The position numbers and the translations under genes were made by a program. From an uncultured Pelagibacteraceae bacterium (GTDB lineage: Bacteria > Pseudomonadota > Alphaproteobacteria > Pelagibacterales > Pelagibacteraceae), in the NCBI GenBank assembly GCA_902570915.1, contig CACGAB010000005.1, positions 1-54,754 of the forward strand: a stretch of DNA of 54,754 nucleotides, given 5' to 3'. Under the pieces are notes generated by a model. That model was not told where the DNA came from and made no database searches. It was given only the letters and a program-made list of their open reading frames with translations. Below, in pieces: positions 17,163 through 26,537 of the stretch (positions are counted from its first letter, which is position 1; every line of letters begins with the position of its first letter).

Positions 17163-18376
17163 ACATAAATAACATTAAAAAAGAGTTTCCAATTTTTGAA
17201 GAAAAAATTCAGAATAATGATTTAGTTTACTTAGATAGCGCTAACTCATCTCAAAAACCTAAGGTAGTTCTAGATAGAATAAATGATTTCTATTCTAAAC
17301 AGTTTTCAAATGTGGGCAGAAGCATACATTATTTAGCTGTTGCAGCTACTAATTTATATGAAAATACAAGAACTTCTGTACAAAAATACATAAATGCGAA
17401 AGATAAAAATGAAATTGTATTTACTAAAGGTGCTACAGAAGCTTTAAATTTGGTCGCTAACACTTTAGGTCAAGCGATCTTGGAGCCAAATGACGAAATT
17501 TTAATTACAGAGCTAGAACATCACTCAAATTATGTTCCATGGCATTTTTTAAGAAAATCCAAAAATATAAAAATAAAGTTTGCAGAAATAAATGAAGACG
17601 GAGATATTCCGATTGAAAATATAGAAAAAGAAATTACAGATAAAACTAAAGTAATAGCAATAACTCATTTATCCAATGTTACTGGTGCAGTTTTACCAAT
17701 CAAAGAGATAACTCAATTAGCACATTCAAAGGGCATAGTTGTTGTAGTAGATGGATGTCAGGGAGGACCACATTTAAAATTAGATATGCAAGACCTGGGC
17801 TGCGATTTTTATGCAATATCATGTCATAAAATGTATGGCCCTACAGGACTTGGAGTTTTGTATGGAAAAAAGAAATGGTTAGAACAACTTCCACCATACC
17901 AAGGAGGTGGAGGAATGATAAATGATGTTAAAAAAGATAGAATTTCTTATGGTGAGCTTCCAAATAAGTATGAAGCTGGAACAATGGCTACAGCTCAAGT
18001 CATCGCGTTTGACCAATCAATAAAATTTTTAGAAAGTATTGGAATTGATAATATTATTAAACATGAAAAAGAATTAATAGAATACGGCCAAGAAATTTTA
18101 AAAAAAAATAATTCTGTGAAGCTAATTGGAAATCCAAAAGAGCGAGGCGGAGTTCTATCTTTTACCGTAGAAGGGGTACATCCACATGACATTGCAACTA
18201 TTCTAGATGAAACTGGAGTTGCTATTAGAGCGGGTCATCATTGTTGTCAAATACTTCATGACAAACTAGGTATACCCGCAAGTGCAAGAGCATCATTAGG
18301 AGTTTATAATACCAAAGATGACTTAGATAAACTAAATGAAGGTATTAATAATTGTAAAAAAATTTTTGATTTATAA
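17159..18376 (+). CDS. sufS: Cysteine desulfurase SufS
   Basis: A 405-residue PLP-dependent group II cysteine desulfurase that mobilises sulfur from cysteine for cluster assembly. It has LDSANSSQKPKVVLDRI at the start and TKGATEALNLVAN. The cofactor region is VVVDGCQGGPHLKLDMQDLGCDFYAISCHKMYGPTGLG, with the Schiff-base lysine in CHKMYGP. The persulfide cysteine lies in RAGHHCCQIL near residue 360. Starting with ATGA overlap to sufD and ending with TAATG overlap to sufU makes it the centre of a tightly coupled unit. No sufE is present; sufU is the likely sulfur acceptor. Confidence 0.95.
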   Translation: MNINNIKKEFPIFEEKIQNNDLVYLDSANSSQKPKVVLDRINDFYSKQFSNVGRSIHYLAVAATNLYENTRTSVQKYINAKDKNEIVFTKGATEALNLVANTLGQAILEPNDEILITELEHHSNYVPWHFLRKSKNIKIKFAEINEDGDIPIENIEKEITDKTKVIAITHLSNVTGAVLPIKEITQLAHSKGIVVVVDGCQGGPHLKLDMQDLGCDFYAISCHKMYGPTGLGVLYGKKKWLEQLPPYQGGGGMINDVKKDRISYGELPNKYEAGTMATAQVIAFDQSIKFLESIGIDNIIKHEKELIEYGQEILKKNNSVKLIGNPKERGGVLSFTVEGVHPHDIATILDETGVAIRAGHHCCQILHDKLGIPASARASLGVYNTKDDLDKLNEGINNCKKIFDL

Positions 18377-18840
18377 TGAACTTAAAAGAATTATATCAAG
18401 AAATAATTTTAGAGCATGGAAAGAACCCTCGAAATTTAGGGAAAACTGAAAATTTTAATAAAGAAGCAAAAGGCAATAATCCATTATGCGGAGATAATGT
18501 ACATGTATATCTTAAATTAAATGACCAAAGAAAAGTTGAGGATATTTCTTTCGAGGGAAGTGGATGTGCAATATCAATGGCATCAGCTTCTATAATGACT
18601 GATTTGATTAAAGGTAAAAGTGATAATGAAGCTAAAGAAATAATAGAAGATTTTTTAGGAATGATTAAAGAGAATCCTGAACTTAAAAATAATATTTTAA
18701 AAGAGGATGATAAAACAAAATTGATGTGTTTATCAGGTGTTAAACAATATCCAATGAGAGTTAAATGTGCTACCTTATCATGGCACACTTTGGTATCTGC
18801 AATGGAAAATGATGGGAAAGAAATAACTACTGAAAGTTAA
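18376..18840 (+). CDS. sufU: SufU-type Fe-S assembly protein
   Basis: A 154-residue IscU-like protein of the SufU class. Three conserved cysteines are in NNPLCGDNV, EGSGCAISMASASIM and MRVKCATLSWHTL. The stretch between the second and third cysteine (about residues 78-115, EDFLGMIKENPELKNNILKEDD) contains the insertion that separates SufU from IscU. SufU of Gram-positive bacteria takes sulfur from SufS through zinc-ligand swapping; the same role is likely here because sufE is missing. It lies directly downstream of sufS. Confidence 0.92.
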   Translation: MNLKELYQEIILEHGKNPRNLGKTENFNKEAKGNNPLCGDNVHVYLKLNDQRKVEDISFEGSGCAISMASASIMTDLIKGKSDNEAKEIIEDFLGMIKENPELKNNILKEDDKTKLMCLSGVKQYPMRVKCATLSWHTLVSAMENDGKEITTES

Positions 18841-18842
18841 TT

Positions 18843-19139
18843 ATGGAAGTAAAAAACAAAATTATTGATGAAATTAAAAAAATTTATGATCCTGAATTAC
18901 CAGTGAACATATATGAACTTGGTTTAATTTATGATATACAAGTAAATGGTCGTAAAGCTGAAATTAAGATGACATTAACTACACCGAATTGTCCCGTTGC
19001 AGAAAGTTTACCAAAAGAAGTAAAAGAGGGAGCAATGCAAGTAGAGGGAATAGATGATGTAAATCTTGAATTGGTATGGGATCCTCCTTGGAATAAAGAT
19101 ATGATGTCAGATGCAGCGAAATTGGAGTTAAACCTATAA
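18843..19139 (+). CDS. sufT: MIP18/DUF59 Fe-S assembly protein (SufT-like)
   Basis: A 98-residue DUF59 (MIP18/PaaD) protein. It shows IKKIYDPELPVNIYELGLIYDIQV, TLTTPNCPVAESLP with the single conserved cysteine, and VWDPPWNKDMMSDAAKLEL. DUF59 proteins found inside suf operons help mature Fe-S proteins. Its position between sufU and sufA, with 2 and 0 bases to its neighbours, supports that role. The symbol sufT is a family-level assignment; it lacks the N-terminal extension of some SufT proteins. Confidence 0.88.
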   Translation: MEVKNKIIDEIKKIYDPELPVNIYELGLIYDIQVNGRKAEIKMTLTTPNCPVAESLPKEVKEGAMQVEGIDDVNLELVWDPPWNKDMMSDAAKLELNL

Positions 19140-19471
19140 TGAATCCTATTATCAAATTAAGTGATAATGCAGCTTTAAAAATTAAAGAAATAATGTCTAA
19201 CGCTGAAAAAAATGCGATAGGTGTAAGAGTTTCTGTAAAATCAGGTGGTTGTGCAGGTATGTCATACGTAATGGAATATTCAAGAGAGGTAAATCCTAAT
19301 GATGAGTTGATTGAAGATAAAGGAGTAAAAGTTTACATTGATTCGGCGGCAGTTATGTATCTCTTAGGCACTGAGATGGATTATAAAAAAGAGGATTTCT
19401 CATCATCATTTGTCTTCAATAACCCCAATGAAACCGAGCGTTGTGGCTGCGGAGAGTCCTTTAAAGTATAG
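19139..19471 (+). CDS. sufA: A-type Fe-S carrier SufA/IscA family
   Basis: A 110-residue A-type carrier that passes assembled clusters to apoproteins. The three cluster cysteines are in VKSGGCAGMSYVMEY and the C-terminal RCGCGESF (CxC). KLSDNAALKIKEIMSN at the start and VKVYIDSAAVMYLLGTEMDY in the middle are family signatures. It is the last recognisable suf gene and starts by TAATG overlap with sufT. IscA, SufA and ErpA cannot be told apart by sequence alone; the operon position favours sufA. Confidence 0.92.
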   Translation: MNPIIKLSDNAALKIKEIMSNAEKNAIGVRVSVKSGGCAGMSYVMEYSREVNPNDELIEDKGVKVYIDSAAVMYLLGTEMDYKKEDFSSSFVFNNPNETERCGCGESFKV

Positions 19472-19527
19472 TCCCATTTTGAACATATCAGAGTTGCAAT
19501 AAACGCATAGATTGATAATGTCTTTCT

Positions 19528-19698
19528 ATGAACGTCTTTGAAATCAGAAATTTGCAAAATAGCGAGGACAGAAAAGAGAAGAGAAAAACTTTTTTAAGAT
19601 CTCTTATAAAGTCTGTTGATACTGGAGCAAATGGAACACTTGATTACATTGTTAAAAAAGGTTCTGGCAAAAACAAAATTGCTAAAACTAGACAATAA
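19528..19698 (+). CDS. Small basic hypothetical protein, 56 aa
   Basis: An open frame from ATG 19528 to TAA 19698 encoding MNVFEIRNLQNSEDRKEKRK, a middle part FLRSLIKSVDTGANGTLDYI and a basic C-terminus ending AKTRQ. Net charge is positive, there is no membrane segment and no family I recognise. It fills the gap between sufA (57 bases upstream) and the convergent glnA stop (2 bases downstream), which in such a compact genome argues that it is real. Against it, there is no clear Shine-Dalgarno sequence. Confidence 0.5.
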   Translation: MNVFEIRNLQNSEDRKEKRKTFLRSLIKSVDTGANGTLDYIVKKGSGKNKIAKTRQ

Positions 19699-19700
19699 AA

Positions 19701-21107
19701 TTAACAACTGTAATACATCTCAAACTCAATAGGATGAGGTGTGTGCTCAAAATTGTGAATTTCTTCAAACTTTAAAGCAATGTAAGCATCTATTTGATCA
19801 TCAGTAAATACATTACCTTGTTTTAAGAAATCTCTGTCTTTATCAAGACTTTCCATTGCTTCTCTTAAAGATCCACAAACTGTAGGAATTTTCTTAACTT
19901 CATCCTCTGATAAAGCATAAAGATCTTTATCAAATGATTTACCTGGATCAATTTTATTCTTAATTCCATCTAATCCAGCCATTAACATTGAAGCGAATGT
20001 TAAATATGGATTACCAGCAGCATCACCAAATCTAATTTCACATCTAGCTGCTTTTTTACTTAAAGTGATAGGAATTCTGCAAGATGCTGATCTGTTTCTT
20101 GCCGAATAAGCTAATAAAACGGGAGCTTCAAATCCTGGAATTAGTCTTTTGTAACTATTCGTTGTAGCATTTGAAAAAGCATTTATAGCTTTTGCATGTT
20201 TTAAAATTCCACCGATGTAGTGTAAAGCTGTATCGGATAAACCAGCATATTTATCACCGGAAAATAATGCTTTATCACCTTTCCAAATCGATTGGTGAAC
20301 GTGCATACCTGAACCATTGTCACCTTTAACAGGTTTAGGCATAAATGTGGCTGTCTTACCAAATGAGTGAGAAACCATGTGAACAGCATATTTATAAAGT
20401 TGTAAGTTATCTGCTTGGTCCACAAGAGTTCCAAAATACATTCCAAGTTCATGTTGACTAGGTGCAACTTCGTGGTGGTGTTTTTCAACTTTAATCCCCA
20501 TTTCTTTCATAGCTTTTAAATATTCACTTCTCATATCCTGTTCACTATCAACAGGAGGAACTGGGAAATAACCACCTTTAATTCCTGGTCTGTGACCCAT
20601 GTTTCCATTTTCATATTCTTTGCCTGAATTGTAAGGACCTTCCTTACTATCTATTTTAAATCCAGTTTCATTCATGTCATTTTTAAATCTTACATCGTCG
20701 AATACAAAAAATTCAGCTTCAGGACCAAAAAACGCTTTATCTCCAATTCCTGAACTTTTTAGATATGCCTCAGCTTTTTTAGCTGTTCCTCTCGGATCTC
20801 TTTCGTAAGGATCTTTTTTAATTGCATCTAAAACATCACAAAAAAGGTTTAAAGTGTTATGAGATGTAAATGGATCAACAATTGCTCTAGAATTGTCTGG
20901 TTTTAAGATCATGTCAGACTCATTAATTGCTTTCCAACCGGCTATAGATGAACCATCAAAAAAAATTCCATCTTTCAACATATCCTCATCAACCATTTTA
21001 GCATCCATCGTCACATGTTGAAGTTTTCCTCTTGGGTCAGTGAATCTTAAATCTACGTATTCAATTTCTTTGTCTTTTATAACTTTTAGCACATTGCTTG
21101 AACTCAT
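19701..21107 (-). CDS. glnA: Glutamine synthetase type I
   Basis: A 468-residue GSI that makes glutamine from glutamate, ammonium and ATP. The signatures are: beta-grasp N-domain with [35 protein letters not shown] (metal Glu), [11 protein letters not shown] and [14 protein letters not shown]. The ATP-binding and flap regions are [13 protein letters not shown] and RSASCRIP. The adenylylation tyrosine is in [11 protein letters not shown] near residue 398, as in regulated GSI-beta enzymes, so control by GlnE is likely. A strong GGAGG precedes the ATG. There is no glnB beside it. amtB, about 28 kb away in the window, would supply ammonium. Confidence 0.97.
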   Translation of the reverse strand: MSSSNVLKVIKDKEIEYVDLRFTDPRGKLQHVTMDAKMVDEDMLKDGIFFDGSSIAGWKAINESDMILKPDNSRAIVDPFTSHNTLNLFCDVLDAIKKDPYERDPRGTAKKAEAYLKSSGIGDKAFFGPEAEFFVFDDVRFKNDMNETGFKIDSKEGPYNSGKEYENGNMGHRPGIKGGYFPVPPVDSEQDMRSEYLKAMKEMGIKVEKHHHEVAPSQHELGMYFGTLVDQADNLQLYKYAVHMVSHSFGKTATFMPKPVKGDNGSGMHVHQSIWKGDKALFSGDKYAGLSDTALHYIGGILKHAKAINAFSNATTNSYKRLIPGFEAPVLLAYSARNRSASCRIPITLSKKAARCEIRFGDAAGNPYLTFASMLMAGLDGIKNKIDPGKSFDKDLYALSEDEVKKIPTVCGSLREAMESLDKDRDFLKQGNVFTDDQIDAYIALKFEEIHNFEHTPHPIEFEMYYSC

Positions 21108-21204
21108 TTATAGCCTCCGTAATTCTGTGGGTTGTGATATCAAATAAAGATTGATAAATAATCCTCTTTTACTTAATAACACCTATGCATTTTTAACATA
21201 AGTG

Positions 21205-21210
21205 TATAAT
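21205..21210 (+). promoter_or_regulatory. Probable -10 element for the YbaK-like gene operon
   Basis: A perfect TATAAT lies about 36 bases before the proposed start codon, in the 139-base gap between glnA and the divergent YbaK-like gene. No convincing -35 hexamer was found, so only the -10 is called. Confidence 0.4.
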
Positions 21211-21246
21211 GAAATTAGATAAATAACTAACAATTAGAGGTTGAAA

Positions 21247-21726
21247 ATGACTGCAAAGGATAAAGAGCCTGTTAAAAGAGTTGAGAAGATAATAAAGGAA
21301 TTTGACGAGAATTTAAACGTAAGTCTCTTAAAAACATCAGCAAGAACAGCCTTAGAGGCAGCCACTTCCTTAAATTGCGATGTTGGAGCAATCGTCAAAA
21401 GCTTACTTTTCAAGACAGACAATAAGTATGCTTTATTCTTGGTAGCTGGGGATAAGAAGGCTTCTTTAAAAAAGATAAAAAAAAATATTAAATTTTCTGA
21501 TGTTTCAATGGCTTCTGCTGATGAAGTAAAAAGTATAACCGGATATACTATTGGAGGTGTTTCACCAGTAGGTCATAAAAACAATGTTGATATTTACATA
21601 GATAACTCACTAGAAAGATTCGACTTCTTGTTTGCTGCAGCTGGACATCCTAATTGCATATTCAAAATAAGCTTTTTAGATTTAAAAAAAATTACAAAGG
21701 GTGTAATTGAAGATATAATAGAATGA
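21247..21726 (+). CDS. YbaK/ProX-type aminoacyl-tRNA deacylase
   Basis: A 159-residue YbaK-family protein. This family hydrolyses mischarged tRNAs such as Cys-tRNA-Pro or Ala-tRNA-Pro. The fold signatures are TSLNCDVGAIVKSLLFKTDNKYALFLVAGDKKASLKK (catalytic lysine in IVKSL) and SITGYTIGGVSPVGHKNNVDIYID (the GxxP-GH loop). I choose the ATG at 21247 because AGAGG ends 6 bases upstream; a TTG at 21241 abuts that site and is too close. It overlaps the following permease gene by 4 bases. Which mischarged tRNA it edits is unknown. Confidence 0.87.
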   Translation: MTAKDKEPVKRVEKIIKEFDENLNVSLLKTSARTALEAATSLNCDVGAIVKSLLFKTDNKYALFLVAGDKKASLKKIKKNIKFSDVSMASADEVKSITGYTIGGVSPVGHKNNVDIYIDNSLERFDFLFAAAGHPNCIFKISFLDLKKITKGVIEDIIE

Positions 21727-22622
21727 ATCAACCAAGTTTATTTGATTATCTTTTACTAATTTTTTTAGCACTAATTTGGGCATCCGCTTTTTTTAATATC
21801 AAAATTGCGACTTATTCATTCGGACCCATTACAATTGCATTTTTGAGAGTTTTTTTTGGAGCAATACCCGTTCTATTACTTTGTTACTATAAAAAAATAA
21901 AGGTGGAGGCATTTTCTAAAGACTGGCACTGGTTTGCTATGATTGGTTTTATAAATCTAGTTGCACCTTTTTATTTAATTGCTTATGGCGTGCAATCTGT
22001 TCAAAGCAATTTAGCAGCGATATTAATGTCAACAACACCATTAAGCTCTACAGTATTAGGTCATTTTTATACTAAAAATGAAAAATTTAATTTTATTAAA
22101 ACAATTGGCATTTTAATAGGTTTTTCTGGAATACTATATCTATTCTCTGACAATATTTTGATTAACGAAAATAATATTCTATCTGCATTATTAATTCTCC
22201 TAGGTTCAACTTGTTATGTAATTGGTGGCGTTTTAACTCTTAGAATTAGTAAGAAAAAAAATGAAAATGTGACAGGTTCAATATTAATCTGGGCTGTGAT
22301 AATTTTGATACCAATTGTAAGTTTTGCAGAACAACCATGGAATATAAATCCTAGATTAGACTCTACAATATCAGTAATGTATTTAGGTTTAGTCTCGACA
22401 GGAATAGCATGGCTATTAAGATTTAAAATTTTAGTGAAAAATGGATTAATCTTCCAATCACAAGTTTCTTATTTAATCCCAATTTTTGGAACAATTTTAA
22501 GTTATATATTTTTAAAAGAGCTTATTACTTTTAAAGTCTTGGTCTCTTTAATCGCTGTGTCAATTGGAATTTATTTTGTTAGACGAGCTGATAATAAAGA
22601 GAGTAAAATTAGGGTTGATTAG
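21723..22622 (+). CDS. EamA/DMT-family permease
   Basis: A 299-residue integral membrane protein with about ten hydrophobic segments in two EamA repeats. The N-terminal motif [31 protein letters not shown] is typical, and the second repeat contains [21 protein letters not shown]. Members of the drug/metabolite superfamily export or import metabolites such as amino acids, purines or sugars; the substrate cannot be inferred. Its start overlaps the end of the YbaK-like gene (ATGA), so the two are co-translated. Confidence 0.9.
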   Translation: MNQPSLFDYLLLIFLALIWASAFFNIKIATYSFGPITIAFLRVFFGAIPVLLLCYYKKIKVEAFSKDWHWFAMIGFINLVAPFYLIAYGVQSVQSNLAAILMSTTPLSSTVLGHFYTKNEKFNFIKTIGILIGFSGILYLFSDNILINENNILSALLILLGSTCYVIGGVLTLRISKKKNENVTGSILIWAVIILIPIVSFAEQPWNINPRLDSTISVMYLGLVSTGIAWLLRFKILVKNGLIFQSQVSYLIPIFGTILSYIFLKELITFKVLVSLIAVSIGIYFVRRADNKESKIRVD

Positions 22623-22696
22623 CACAATCCAAGGTTGAAAATATTATTGACCCATTTACAACATTATCAAAAAGGTCTTTAATTAAAATTATACAA

Positions 22697-24415
22697 ATGG
22701 CTAAGAAAAAAAGGAAAAAAGCTGTAAATAAAAAAAGAAAGAAAATAAAAAAGTCGATTAAAAAAAGAAAAAAACTTAAAGCGGTACGACAAAAAAAACT
22801 TTCTTCAGTTAAAAAACCTAAAAAAATTCTTAAGTCAAAATCAACGAAACGTAAAACAAGAGGAGTAAAAATGAGTGCAGAAGCGATGAAAGTGTCATCT
22901 GTATTGGATACTTCTCATTTAAAGGTTAAATTTCCATTTAAGGCTAAATATGGAAACTACATAAATGGAAAATTTGTGGAACCTAAATCAGGCAAATATT
23001 TTGATAATGTTAGTCCGATTTCTAATGAGAAAATCTGTTCAGTTGCGCGTTCAAATGAGCAAGACGTTGAGGCGGCATTAGATGCAGCTCACGCAGCTTT
23101 CCCTGAGTGGGGAAAGACAGACATCACTACAAGATCAAACATCTTGTATAAAATTGCTGATGTTTTAGAAAAAAATCTAAACTTATTAGCTGTAGCTGAA
23201 TGTTTAGATAATGGAAAACCTATCAGAGAATGTATGGCGGCAGATTTACCTTTGGTTATTGATCATTGGAGATATTTTGCTGGGGTAATTAGAGCGGAAG
23301 AAGGATCTATCGCTGAAATTGCTAATAACCAATACTCATACAATTTTCATGAACCATTAGGAGTAGTTGGTCAGATAGTTCCGTGGAATTTCCCATTATT
23401 AATGGCAACATGGAAGTTAGCACCAGCACTTGCTGCAGGAAACTGTTCAGTTTTAAAACCAGCTGAGCAAACTCCAGCATCAATTATGGTAATGATGGAA
23501 CTAATTGGAGATTTATTGCCTCCAGGAGTAGTTAACATTGTTAGTGGTTTTGGATTAGAAGCTGGTAAACCATTAGCGTCCTCTAAAAGAGTTGCTAAAG
23601 TTGCATTTACTGGTGAAACAACAACTGGAAGATTGATTATGCAGTATGCTGCACAAAACATCATTCCAATTACTTTGGAATTAGGGGGAAAATCTCCGAA
23701 TATTTTCTTTGAAGATGTTATGGAAAAAGATGATGACTTCTTTGATAAATGTATCGAAGGTTTCGTCATGTTCAATCTTAACCAAGGTGAAGTTTGTACT
23801 TGTCCAAGCAGAGCTTTAATACAAGAGTCGATCTATGACAAATTCATGGAAAGAGCTATTGCTAGAACTAAAGCTGTTGTTCAAGATAATCCTTTAAAAA
23901 TGGAAACAATGATTGGAGCTCAAGCATCAGTAGAGCAAATGGAGAAGATAAAATCTTATCTAGAGCTTGGTAAAAAAGAGGGCGCTAAAGTTCTGACCGG
24001 TGGTAGCGTTGCTAAATTAAATAGTGGATTGGAAAAAGGAAACTATATCCAACCTACTGTTTTTGAAGCTAAAAACGACATGCGTATATCACAAGAGGAA
24101 ATCTTTGGACCTGTTGTATCTGTGATTAAATTTAAAGATGAAGCAGAAGCATTAAAAATTGCTAATGATACTCTTTATGGTTTAGGCGCAGCTGTATGGA
24201 CCAGAAATGGAAACATAGCTCATAGAATGGGAAGAGCGATACAAGCAGGGATAGTATGGACTAATTGCTATCATGCTTATCCTGCTCACTCTCCATTTGG
24301 TGGTTACAAACAATCTGGTGTTGGAAGAGAAACTCACAAAATGATGCTTAATCATTACAGACAGAATAAGAACTTACACGTTTCTTATGCTGAGAAAAAA
24401 TTAGGCTTCTTTTAA
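22697..24415 (+). CDS. NAD-dependent aldehyde dehydrogenase (AldB/ExaC type) with Lys-rich N-terminal tail
   Basis: The 572-residue frame holds a complete aldehyde dehydrogenase from about residue 80. It has [53 protein letters not shown] (catalytic Glu) and [17 protein letters not shown] (nucleophilic Cys). [22 protein letters not shown] is near the end. The Cys motif and the DUF779 gene downstream place it with acetaldehyde/chloroacetaldehyde dehydrogenases (AldB, ExaC, AcoD). Residues 1-58 are an uninterrupted Lys/Arg-rich tail resembling a histone H1 tail. A second start, ATG 22871, has a far better ribosome site and gives 514 residues, the usual family size. Both forms may be made. Confidence 0.92.
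   Translation: MAKKKRKKAVNKKRKKIKKSIKKRKKLKAVRQKKLSSVKKPKKILKSKSTKRKTRGVKMSAEAMKVSSVLDTSHLKVKFPFKAKYGNYINGKFVEPKSGKYFDNVSPISNEKICSVARSNEQDVEAALDAAHAAFPEWGKTDITTRSNILYKIADVLEKNLNLLAVAECLDNGKPIRECMAADLPLVIDHWRYFAGVIRAEEGSIAEIANNQYSYNFHEPLGVVGQIVPWNFPLLMATWKLAPALAAGNCSVLKPAEQTPASIMVMMELIGDLLPPGVVNIVSGFGLEAGKPLASSKRVAKVAFTGETTTGRLIMQYAAQNIIPITLELGGKSPNIFFEDVMEKDDDFFDKCIEGFVMFNLNQGEVCTCPSRALIQESIYDKFMERAIARTKAVVQDNPLKMETMIGAQASVEQMEKIKSYLELGKKEGAKVLTGGSVAKLNSGLEKGNYIQPTVFEAKNDMRISQEEIFGPVVSVIKFKDEAEALKIANDTLYGLGAAVWTRNGNIAHRMGRAIQAGIVWTNCYHAYPAHSPFGGYKQSGVGRETHKMMLNHYRQNKNLHVSYAEKKLGFF
22859..22873 (+). promoter_or_regulatory. Internal ribosome binding site and alternative start of the aldehyde dehydrogenase
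   Basis: AGAGGAG (22859-22865) precedes ATG 22871 by five bases, in frame with the longer reading. The first ATG (22697) has no Shine-Dalgarno-like sequence. This site would produce the enzyme without the basic tail. Confidence 0.6.
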
Positions 24416-24430
24416 ACAAATAATATATAC

Positions 24431-24457
24431 TGGCCCATGATTCGATATCATGGGCCA
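24431..24457. other. 10-bp perfect hairpin between the dehydrogenase and DUF779 genes
   Basis: TGGCCCATGA (24431-24440) pairs with TCATGGGCCA (24448-24457) around a 7-base loop. No T-tract follows on either side in the right place for an intrinsic terminator on the plus strand, so an mRNA processing or stabilising hairpin within the operon is as likely. The hairpin covers an ATG at 24450 that would otherwise be taken as the start of the next gene. Confidence 0.75.
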
Positions 24458-24467
24458 GAGAAAAAAT

Positions 24468-24821
24468 ATGAAAGTATCTGCAACACGTTCAGCTTTAAGC
24501 TTATTATCTGAGTTAAAAGAAAAGTATGGTGAAAAATTGATGTTCCACCAATCTGGAGGATGTTGTGATGGAAGTGCGCCTATGTGTTTTCAGGAAGGTG
24601 AATTTCCTTTAGGTGATAATGATATAAAACTAGGAGAAATTGGAGGCGTCCCGTTTTACATGAATGGAGACCAATATGAAAAATGGAAACACACTGATTT
24701 AACAATAGATGCAGTAAAAGGTATTGGTGGAATGTTTTCACTGGATAATGGCACAGGAAGAAGATTCTTAACAAAATCTGAAATTTGTCTTGTTGTCGAT
24801 AATGATAACCCAAATCATTAA
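24468..24821 (+). CDS. DUF779 protein, partner of the aldehyde dehydrogenase
   Basis: A 117-residue DUF779 protein, starting MKVSATRSALSLLSELKEKY and containing LMFHQSGGCCDGSAPMCF, GEIGGVPFYM and GGMFSLDNGTGRRFLTKS. The conserved Cys-Cys and nearby Cys suggest metal or cluster binding, but no function is established. DUF779 genes typically lie next to AldB/ExaC-type aldehyde dehydrogenases, as here. I choose ATG 24468, which follows AGAG outside the hairpin, over the in-frame ATG 24450 located inside the hairpin stem. Confidence 0.88.
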   Translation: MKVSATRSALSLLSELKEKYGEKLMFHQSGGCCDGSAPMCFQEGEFPLGDNDIKLGEIGGVPFYMNGDQYEKWKHTDLTIDAVKGIGGMFSLDNGTGRRFLTKSEICLVVDNDNPNH

Positions 24822-24842
24822 ATAATCTCAAAATTTTTTAAA

Positions 24843-25313
24843 ATGTCTATTTATCTTAGTTCCCAAAAAATAATTAAAGAGTGGATTGATTATAATAATC
24901 ATATGAATGTTTCTTACTACCTTTTAATTTTTGATAAATATGGTGCAGATACGTTAAATAATATCTTCAAAATGGGAGAACATTCAGCAAAAACAACAGG
25001 TAAAAGCACTATGATTGTTGAGTCAAATATTACTTATAATCAAGAATTAAAGGTTAATGACGAAGTAGATATTAATTTGATTTATTTCGATCATGATAAA
25101 AAAAGACTTCAATATAAAATGGAAATGATCCATAAAGAAAAAAAATACCTAGCATCGACCATTGAAATATTAGCTTTGTACGTTGATCTTAATTCCAGAA
25201 AAGTTTCTGAGTTTGAAAATGAAAAGGTAGAAATTATGGATGATTACATAAAGAAATATTCTTCAAGTTTTAAGAATGACAATTTAAAGTTTTCGTCAAA
25301 ACTAAAAAAATAA
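24843..25313 (+). CDS. Hotdog-fold acyl-CoA thioesterase-like protein
   Basis: A 156-residue hotdog-fold protein of the 4-hydroxybenzoyl-CoA thioesterase/YbgC type. EWIDYNNHMNVSYYLLIFDKYGADTLNN has the family 'D-x-x-x-H-x-N' active-site motif, and TMIVESNITYNQELKVNDEVDINLIYFDHDKKRLQYKMEMIH is the central strand region. It hydrolyses an unknown acyl thioester. The position 21 bases after the DUF779 gene suggests it belongs to the same operon. A hairpin terminator follows. Confidence 0.82.
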   Translation: MSIYLSSQKIIKEWIDYNNHMNVSYYLLIFDKYGADTLNNIFKMGEHSAKTTGKSTMIVESNITYNQELKVNDEVDINLIYFDHDKKRLQYKMEMIHKEKKYLASTIEILALYVDLNSRKVSEFENEKVEIMDDYIKKYSSSFKNDNLKFSSKLKK

Positions 25314-25318
25314 TTATC

Positions 25319-25347
25319 ATAACTTCCAGTCCGCTACTGGAAGTTAT
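25319..25347. terminator. 12-bp stem-loop between convergent genes
   Basis: ATAACTTCCAGT (25319-25330) pairs exactly with ACTGGAAGTTAT (25336-25347) around CCGCT. It sits in the 42-base gap between the ends of two convergent genes and could stop transcription from both sides. There is no proper U-tract, so its strength is uncertain. Confidence 0.65.
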
Positions 25348-25355
25348 AATCTAAA

Positions 25356-25673
25356 TTACTGACCAGGTGCTTTATAGCCTATTTTACTTGCTTTTGATGT
25401 AGCTTTAGTAAAATCAATAGCCTCTAGCATTGTTAAATTTTTAACTGCACCAGATCCCTCAACAACTAATTTAATTGCTGCAAAGTCATCGAAACTTGGC
25501 ATTTCTGCTACAACAACAAAATCATATGAACCTCTTACAATGTCCATGCTATGCATAGTTCCCCCCATAGCTTTTGTTAGTTGCTCTACCACAGCTTTTC
25601 TGTCACTAGTTGGATCTTTTAAAAATCCTTGAAAAGCTTTTTCAGTGTAGTTACCCATTATATATGCCTTCAT
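25356..25673 (-). CDS. GYD domain protein
   Basis: A 105-residue GYD-family (PF08734) alpha/beta ferredoxin-like protein. MKAYIMGNYTEKAFQGFLKD starts the domain, and RGSYDFVVVAEMPSFDDFAAIKLVVEGSGAVKNLTML contains the name-giving G-x-YD core. The function of this family is not established. It follows the ABC transporter ATPase gene on the same strand with a 69-base gap, which is wide for this region, so it may have its own promoter. Confidence 0.85.
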   Translation of the reverse strand: MKAYIMGNYTEKAFQGFLKDPTSDRKAVVEQLTKAMGGTMHSMDIVRGSYDFVVVAEMPSFDDFAAIKLVVEGSGAVKNLTMLEAIDFTKATSKASKIGYKAPGQ

Positions 25674-25742
25674 ATGTTACCCCTTTCTTTATTTTAAAAA
25701 ATATTACAGCAAAATTTATGTATGTAGAAGTGGTATATTTGT

Positions 25743-26537
25743 CTAATTATTTTCTATTCGGTCCATTTCTTTAAGTTCGACTTCTAACTTATCTAATTCC
25801 TCACCACCTGCCATCATGCTTAAAAGTTTTTCTCTAGATATATCTTTTTTTTGAAATGTTCCCATACTTTTTCCTCGATTTAAAACTGTAAAACTATTTC
25901 CAACAGGATAAGCATGATGAACGTTGTGTGTTATTAAAATTACAGCTAAACCTTGCGATGCTGCTTTAACAATATATTTCAGGACCATTGAAGCTTGATG
26001 CACACCTAATGCTGACGTTGGTTCATCTAATACTAAAACTTTTGCTCCAAAATAAATTGCTCTAGAAATAGCGAGACATTGTCTTTCACCTCCAGACATC
26101 GTACCGACAGCTTGTGATGGGTCTCTCACATCGATACCTATTTGTCCCATTCTTTCTGCAGCTATAGTGTTTGCTTTTTCAATATCAAAAGTTCTGAAAA
26201 AAGGTAAACCTTTTTGTGGCTCTCTACCCATAAAAAAATTTCTAGTAACACTCATAAGGGAAACTAATGCTAAATCTTGATAAACAGTACCTATCCCAAT
26301 ATCTAAAGCATCTCGTGGTGAGTCAAAAACTATTTTTTGATCCTCAAAAATAATTTCACCTTCATCAGGTTTATGAACGCCTGCTAAAGTTTTTATCAAA
26401 GTAGATTTTCCAGCTCCATTGTCACCAAGCAAGCACATTATTTCGCCTTTTTTAAGTTTCATAGTGACATCTTTCAAAGCAATCACTTTACCAAAAAATT
26501 TACTTATATTATTGAATTGAACTAAATATTCAGACAT
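25743..26537 (-). CDS. Sugar/polyol ABC transporter ATP-binding protein (FrcA-like)
   Basis: A 264-residue single-domain ATPase of the CUT2 sugar transporter group. Walker A is GDNGAGKST, the signature is [12 protein letters not shown], Walker B is [12 protein letters not shown] and the switch His is in [14 protein letters not shown]. Most CUT2 ATPases have two fused domains of about 500 residues; a single domain is the FrcA (rhizobial fructose) arrangement. I choose the ATG ending at 26537, which shares a base with the permease TGA (TGATG); a GTG one codon upstream is also possible. It is the last gene of binding protein-permease-ATPase, and the inositol context suggests a polyol substrate. 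Confidence 0.92.
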   Translation of the reverse strand: MSEYLVQFNNISKFFGKVIALKDVTMKLKKGEIMCLLGDNGAGKSTLIKTLAGVHKPDEGEIIFEDQKIVFDSPRDALDIGIGTVYQDLALVSLMSVTRNFFMGREPQKGLPFFRTFDIEKANTIAAERMGQIGIDVRDPSQAVGTMSGGERQCLAISRAIYFGAKVLVLDEPTSALGVHQASMVLKYIVKAASQGLAVILITHNVHHAYPVGNSFTVLNRGKSMGTFQKKDISREKLLSMMAGGEELDKLEVELKEMDRIENN

